10,671 nucleotides of DNA, taken from NCBI GenBank assembly GCA_964395975.1, contig CAYNBZ010000068.1:1-10671 (forward strand), written 5' to 3'. The notes under the pieces are model-generated. The model was not told the DNA's origin. It did not search any database and was given only the letters and a program-made list of their open reading frames with translations. Positions within the stretch are counted from its first letter, which is position 1, and each line of letters begins with the position of its first letter. The DNA is from Avimuribaculum sp964395975 (GTDB lineage Bacteria > Bacteroidota > Bacteroidia > Bacteroidales > Muribaculaceae). Of this stretch, positions 6,536-10,671 are shown in pieces. A program made the translations under genes and the position numbers.

Positions 6536-8953
6536 ATGTATAAAGAATTCTTTTCCATGGAAGAACTCTATCGGGAAATAGAGACAGACAAGAATTGGAC
6601 GGGTGCGGAGAGTTCCCTTCGCAATCGTTATCCGATACGCTTCGTTTTGTTTGAGAGTTTCAGTGATTTTGGCGACTTTGTCCAGGCTTGCCAAGATCAC
6701 AATGTATATGTGCAAAGCATTGAAAAATGGATGAAGGATGGGCAAGACGATACATTCATCACTTATTCACAGTTGGCAACCCTTTTTGAGAGCTATATAA
6801 AAAGCCTGCCAGCCAATGATTTTGTCATCGCTCCATTTTCGGAGATAACCCGGTTTTATGACAATGAACATTATACAGAGTTTGATTCCCTATTAAAGAC
6901 TATCAGACTGATTCAATCGCCGGAAGAAGCACAGCGCGGACATCAACGTATCTATGTTCCCCTTATCGGTATGCAGAACAAGGTGAGCAAGTTTAAGAGT
7001 GATCCCAATATCCATATATGGGAGTTCCGATCCGGATCGGAACATACAAATTATCGTTTGATACTTACACCCGGCACAACATACGGAGTAAAAGGGATTG
7101 AAAATGAATATACCGTGTGTAAAGACTTGCGACAATGGATAGCTCTGTGGAAAAATGTAGGTGCAAAGATAAAGCCACAGATTATTTGTACATCGAAAAG
7201 TATGTTTGCCAATGCGGGAAATGCTCAGCCGGATAATGCTTTTGAGTACACTGTCTGTGACAACGCATTTGATTTCCTGAGAAAAGGCATAGGAATAGAT
7301 TTCGGCAACATAGTCGTCGGAGAGGAAGACCTTCCGTATTGGGAGGTTTTTGCATCACAAATTGATGTTACTGATTTTAATTTTGACGGCTTCGTCAATC
7401 AAAAATTTAACGCATCAAACCTCAATGATGAAAACACGTTTGTGCAGACTTGGTTTGAATACAAGGATAATTTTTCACGATGGCTGCTAAAGACTTATTT
7501 TGTTTGGAAAACCGGAAACAACAACTACCTGGCCAAAGTATTGGAGAACTGCAGGACACAAAGTACTTCCGATTTGTTTTCGTTATTGGCAACTCAAATC
7601 TTTGATGAACCGCTGAACGAGGCAAGGTTAAAACAACGTCTTGTCATGCTCAGGGAAGCAAAAAGGCAGAATGTGCAGATTACGGCTTTAGCAGAGCAGA
7701 AGGTAAAAGCAAAGTTGAAGGCAATGGCCACAGATCCAGAACGTGGCTATTATTACGCAATGAAGTATATGTCGCCACTTACAAACTCGGAACAGTGTCT
7801 GATGATAGAATGGGTGGGCAAAGGCGTTGTGGATAGAGAAAGCATCAAGTCGCTATTCCCGTCTCTTTACGCATATTTGACCAAACCGAACATGCAAGTG
7901 GAGGACAATAACGCTTGGATTAATGACTATTTCCGTGAATATTGCATATCAAAAATAGCCAATCGCCCTTCCAACAGCCTAATAGATAACCTTAAAGAGC
8001 ATAATTCTTCACAAGTGGGCTTTGAGGCATGGCGAGATGGATTCAAAACCGTAAAAACAATTCTGCACAATCGGCAAGACATAGATGTGTATTACTGGAT
8101 AGATGGACTTGGTGTGGATTGGATTCCATTCGTTACAAGTGTGATAGAAAAGCACAAAGTGGATGGTGTGTATCTCAATGAAATATACGTCGGTACGGCA
8201 GAATTGCCAACCATTACTTCAGTGAATAAGGTGAAGTTGGGCGAGCTTGCCAACAATAAATTGGAGAAAATAGGGGACATAGATGAATTTGCCCATAGGC
8301 AAAAGAGTTATCCATCTTATATAATAGACGAGTTTTGCATCTTGGAAAACGCAATATCAAAAGTATTATCGCAATATAACGGTAAAAAGATTGCTTTTGT
8401 TTCAGACCACGGCCTCAGCTATATGCCACAATATGGTGTTGGACTTAATTTAGCCGGAATAGAAGCCAACCATGCAGGACGGTGTGCAACATGGGTAAAT
8501 GGTACAGCCCCAACAGACAGTAACTATGTCGTGGTGGAAAATGGTCATCTACTTTGTGCTTTAAATCATAATTCGCTTTCAGCCAAGACCCCAGTTGGAC
8601 AAGGCGCACATGGGGGTGTCACACCTGAAGAAGTGCTTGTCCCTGTCATAATTGTTTCAAGCCAAAAGAATGCAAGTGTCTATTCGGCTAAATTGCAGAC
8701 AAGTGAATTAGTGGCAACAAACCCTGTCGTGCGCTATGCCATAAAAGGGGTAAGCAGCATAGATGTTCCATGTGTTAACTATAATGGAGTGGACTATGCG
8801 CTTCATAAAATAAAAGGAGACATCTATGAGAGTGAACGGCTGAATCTTGTGAACACTTCGACGAGAATCGAACTTAAAATAGGAGAATTCAAGCAAACAG
8901 ACAATCTGAGTATCAATACCGGTGTTCAGGAAAATGACATATTCGGATTTTAA
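6536..8953 (+). CDS. pglZ: PglZ: alkaline-phosphatase-superfamily BREX core protein
   Basis: This 805-residue protein has a PglZ-type C-terminal catalytic domain. The metal and active-site residues of the alkaline phosphatase superfamily can be followed in order. WIDGLG carries D523, LPTIT carries the likely nucleophile T559 (or T561), VSDHG carries D624 and H625, and GAHGG carries H692, followed by VTPEEVLVPVII. All appear intact, so a metal-dependent phosphoesterase or nuclease activity is plausible. Whether the substrate is DNA, a nucleotide or a protein phosphate is not shown by the sequence. The N-terminal 500 residues (RYPIRFVLFE near residues 31-40, then mostly helical) are the usual PglZ scaffold, probably for binding BrxC and other partners. 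PglZ is the one gene shared by all BREX types. ATG 6536 is 6 nt after brxC; an in-frame ATG at 6557 is a possible alternative. The stop is 2 nt before brxL. Confidence 0.92.
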   Translation: MYKEFFSMEELYREIETDKNWTGAESSLRNRYPIRFVLFESFSDFGDFVQACQDHNVYVQSIEKWMKDGQDDTFITYSQLATLFESYIKSLPANDFVIAPFSEITRFYDNEHYTEFDSLLKTIRLIQSPEEAQRGHQRIYVPLIGMQNKVSKFKSDPNIHIWEFRSGSEHTNYRLILTPGTTYGVKGIENEYTVCKDLRQWIALWKNVGAKIKPQIICTSKSMFANAGNAQPDNAFEYTVCDNAFDFLRKGIGIDFGNIVVGEEDLPYWEVFASQIDVTDFNFDGFVNQKFNASNLNDENTFVQTWFEYKDNFSRWLLKTYFVWKTGNNNYLAKVLENCRTQSTSDLFSLLATQIFDEPLNEARLKQRLVMLREAKRQNVQITALAEQKVKAKLKAMATDPERGYYYAMKYMSPLTNSEQCLMIEWVGKGVVDRESIKSLFPSLYAYLTKPNMQVEDNNAWINDYFREYCISKIANRPSNSLIDNLKEHNSSQVGFEAWRDGFKTVKTILHNRQDIDVYYWIDGLGVDWIPFVTSVIEKHKVDGVYLNEIYVGTAELPTITSVNKVKLGELANNKLEKIGDIDEFAHRQKSYPSYIIDEFCILENAISKVLSQYNGKKIAFVSDHGLSYMPQYGVGLNLAGIEANHAGRCATWVNGTAPTDSNYVVVENGHLLCALNHNSLSAKTPVGQGAHGGVTPEEVLVPVIIVSSQKNASVYSAKLQTSELVATNPVVRYAIKGVSSIDVPCVNYNGVDYALHKIKGDIYESERLNLVNTSTRIELKIGEFKQTDNLSINTGVQENDIFGF

Positions 8954-8955
8954 TT

Positions 8956-10410
8956 ATGCAAACGACTATTACACAAAAAATCAGAGAGCAGTTTGCCTCA
9001 ATGGCCATATATAAAGACCCTGCATCAACAAACAGTTTGTTTGCCGGACGTAATCTTCCCTCTTTTGTGAAAGACTTTATCCTCAAGCGTTACATCAATA
9101 GCAATGGTTCTGTTGACCGTGAAGGTTTGACAGCTTTCCTTGATGCTGTCATACCGCAGAAACAGACAGATGTAAAAGACCGTCTCTCCTCTGGAGAAGA
9201 ACTGACCCTGCTTACACGCTTCATCATATACATTGATTTAGTTAAAGGGATACGCAGGTTCGGCATACCCGATTTAGGTATCAAAATCAATGAGGGACAG
9301 ATACCGGAATATGTATATAAAAACCATCAAGGGGAACTTGTGGACGGAGAGAAATGGGGAATTATTAAGCTGTCGGTAATCCCTGACGACAATGGAAAGA
9401 AAAATCATGTGGAAATGGTTGATTATAACCCGTTCAAGCCCTATCGTTCTGTAGATGTCGGCTATTTGCGCAATGCCCGCTCGTCTTTTTCCACACAGGA
9501 GTGGATTGACGTATTGTTGTCTGCCATGGAATATGAGGCAGACGGCTTTGAAACCACAACACAGAAGATGGAGTTTTTAACTCGTCTTCTTATCTTCGTT
9601 GAACCTCGTTTGAATGTTATTGAACTCGCACCGAAAGGCACAGGAAAATCGTTTGTTTTTGACAACTTGTCAAAATATGGCTGGCTCGTTAGTGGCGGAA
9701 AAGTTACCCGTGCCAAGTTGTTTTATGACAAAGCAAAGCAGCAGAACGGCATTATCAAGAATCATGATTTCATTGCATTTGATGAAATACAGACTATTGT
9801 TTTCCAAGAACCTGCCGAAATGCAGGCTGCATTGAAATCGTATCTGGAATCAGGAAAGACTTCCATCGATAATAGTGAGTTCAGTTCAGAATGTGGCCTG
9901 ATGATCATGGGAAACATTCCTTTGAATGAACAACGATACCCCATGAACTATCGTTACTTTGACTCTTTGCCGCAATCGTTCAGGGAATCTGCGTTATTAG
10001 ACCGTTTCCATTGCTTTATTGAGGGCTGGCATTTGCCACGCATCAACAAAGGAATCATTTATAGAGGATGGACCATCAATGTGGAATATTTTTCAGAGAT
10101 TCTTCATGCCCTCCGGACGCAAAATGTTTACGGTTTGCTATTCGACGAGTTGGTTACTTGTGAAAAAAATGCTGATACCCGGGACTTTAACGCCGTGAAG
10201 CGGGTTGCAGTGGCATATATGAAACTTCTTTTCCCTCATTGGACACATGTTGAGGATGTATGTATAGAGGATTTTGACACTTACTGTCTTCAACCTGCAA
10301 TCCGTCGTCGTGGAATAATAAAAGAACAATGTCATTACATTGATGCTGAGTTCAAGCCAATTATGCCTATATTCTCAATAAGAGAAAAAAGCTCATTTAA
10401 TATAACTTAA
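8956..10410 (+). CDS. brxL: BrxL, short form: AAA+ ATPase of the BREX system lacking a Lon-like C-terminal domain
   Basis: A 484-residue AAA+ protein and the last gene of the operon, starting 2 nt after pglZ. An N-terminal DNA-binding-type region (about 1-200) precedes Walker A APKGTGKS (G228-S232) and Walker B FIAFDE (D276, E277). Sensor-1-like N320 lies in IMGNIP, and an arginine-finger candidate R350 lies in ALLDRFH. These follow the order seen in BrxL, which forms DNA-encircling multimers of AAA+ subunits. After the conserved RRRGIIKEQ near residues 448-456 the protein ends within about 30 residues. Type 1 BrxL (about 670-680 residues) continues into a Lon-protease-like domain here. The shorter length agrees with my memory of a short BrxL family (TIGR02688), so this is probably normal for the type and not a truncation. 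The role is inferred to be an ATP-driven effector on phage DNA. A 10-bp palindrome, AACTTAAGTT (10404-10413), spans the stop codon. Confidence 0.88.
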   Translation: MQTTITQKIREQFASMAIYKDPASTNSLFAGRNLPSFVKDFILKRYINSNGSVDREGLTAFLDAVIPQKQTDVKDRLSSGEELTLLTRFIIYIDLVKGIRRFGIPDLGIKINEGQIPEYVYKNHQGELVDGEKWGIIKLSVIPDDNGKKNHVEMVDYNPFKPYRSVDVGYLRNARSSFSTQEWIDVLLSAMEYEADGFETTTQKMEFLTRLLIFVEPRLNVIELAPKGTGKSFVFDNLSKYGWLVSGGKVTRAKLFYDKAKQQNGIIKNHDFIAFDEIQTIVFQEPAEMQAALKSYLESGKTSIDNSEFSSECGLMIMGNIPLNEQRYPMNYRYFDSLPQSFRESALLDRFHCFIEGWHLPRINKGIIYRGWTINVEYFSEILHALRTQNVYGLLFDELVTCEKNADTRDFNAVKRVAVAYMKLLFPHWTHVEDVCIEDFDTYCLQPAIRRRGIIKEQCHYIDAEFKPIMPIFSIREKSSFNIT

Positions 10411-10671
10411 GTTCAATATAAAAAACTGTGTTGATTTCATCCTAATATTTATACCTTGCGTGGAATCATTTTGTATGCAAAAACAGGCTGTTTAATGCCA
10501 CCAATGTCTGATGATACAAGTTGTCATCCTACTCGTGAATCGCTTCTGCCACCTAATGTGGCTTCGGGAAAACAGCGCACGGGAGGACGCGGCATCCGGG
10601 AGTCTCCGGCTTGGGCTATGCCAGCCTTTTCCAGAAAGAAGAGCGGAAATAAAGCACCGTTTGCACCACAC
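10411..10671. other. Right flank: AT-rich spacer, then GC-rich DNA with no recognised gene
   Basis: Bases 10411-10490 are AT-rich and non-coding in appearance. From about 10540 the sequence becomes strongly GC-rich (40/60 at 10561-10620), unlike the operon. A plus-strand frame from ATG 10495 stays open to the window edge (59 codons, Pro/Ser/Arg-rich). A minus-strand frame is also open from the edge to a stop at 10492-10494. Having both open is expected by chance at this GC, and neither product resembles a family I know. Small inverted repeats occur at 10481-10493 (AAACA/TGTTT) and 10548-10562 (GCCAC/GTGGC). Neither makes a convincing terminator for brxL. No tRNA, integrase or insertion-sequence end is seen. 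Confidence 0.5.

Noticed and set aside
10431..10458. Possible Bacteroidota promoter: TTG at 10431-10433, 18-base gap, TAccTTG at 10452-10458
   Set aside because: The -7 element lacks one T of TAnnTTTG, the -33 element is partial, the spacing is one base short of the usual 19-21, and no convincing gene follows.
10548..10562. GCCAC/GTGGC inverted repeat as a brxL terminator
   Set aside because: The stem is only 5 bp, has no T run after it, and lies about 140 bases past the stop.
10495..10671. Plus-strand open frame of 59 codons running off the window
   Set aside because: The DNA is GC-rich, the opposite strand is open too, and the Pro/Ser/Arg-rich product resembles no family I know. It is described in the flank entry, not called as a gene.
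1..10671. CRISPR array, tRNA, rRNA or insertion sequence
   Set aside because: No regularly spaced repeats, no tRNA-like cloverleaf and no transposase motif or terminal inverted repeats were seen; nearly all bases are in the five-gene operon.

Overview
The window looks like Bacteroidota DNA (Bacteroides/Parabacteroides/Prevotella type). The protein sequences have that flavour, the start codons lack clear Shine-Dalgarno sites, and overall GC is moderate with strong local swings. This assignment is inference from sequence character, not a database match.

Almost all of it (83-10410) is one tightly packed plus-strand operon of five genes, which I read as a type 4 BREX (bacteriophage exclusion) phage-defence locus. 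The order is brxP, encoding a PP-loop/PAPS-reductase-like protein fused to a two-cluster ferredoxin domain and DUF4007. Next come a 149-residue orphan protein, brxC/pglY (large P-loop ATPase), pglZ (alkaline-phosphatase superfamily) and brxL (AAA+ ATPase, short form). Junctions are a 1-nt overlap (TAATG), then gaps of 10, 6 and 2 nt, so the five genes are almost certainly co-transcribed. There is no PglX methyltransferase, BrxA or BrxB, which is the type 4 pattern.

The most interesting part is the small second gene. Its sequence matches the fold pattern of the sulfur-binding domain (SBD) found at the N-terminus of ScoMcrA/SprMcrA-like HNH endonucleases, which recognise phosphorothioate DNA. 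Here it stands alone without a nuclease. BrxP resembles the DndC/SspD sulfur-transfer enzymes, so the locus may hold both a writer of phosphorothioate marks and a dedicated reader. BrxC, PglZ and BrxL would supply ATP-driven DNA handling and possibly phosphodiester chemistry. I recall recent work linking type 4 BREX to phosphorothioation but cannot verify it here.

A second signal is compositional. From about 960 to about 2940, GC drops abruptly from around 50-55% to around 27-37%, then recovers. This tract covers the C-terminal two thirds of BrxP and most of the SBD-like gene. It suggests that writer and reader were exchanged together as a cassette inside a conserved BREX frame.

The flanks (1-82 and about 10500-10671) are GC-rich (57-67% in the rows counted) and hold no gene I can identify. 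The defence operon therefore looks like a cargo cassette in a different backbone, possibly an integrative element, though nothing mobile is visible in the window.
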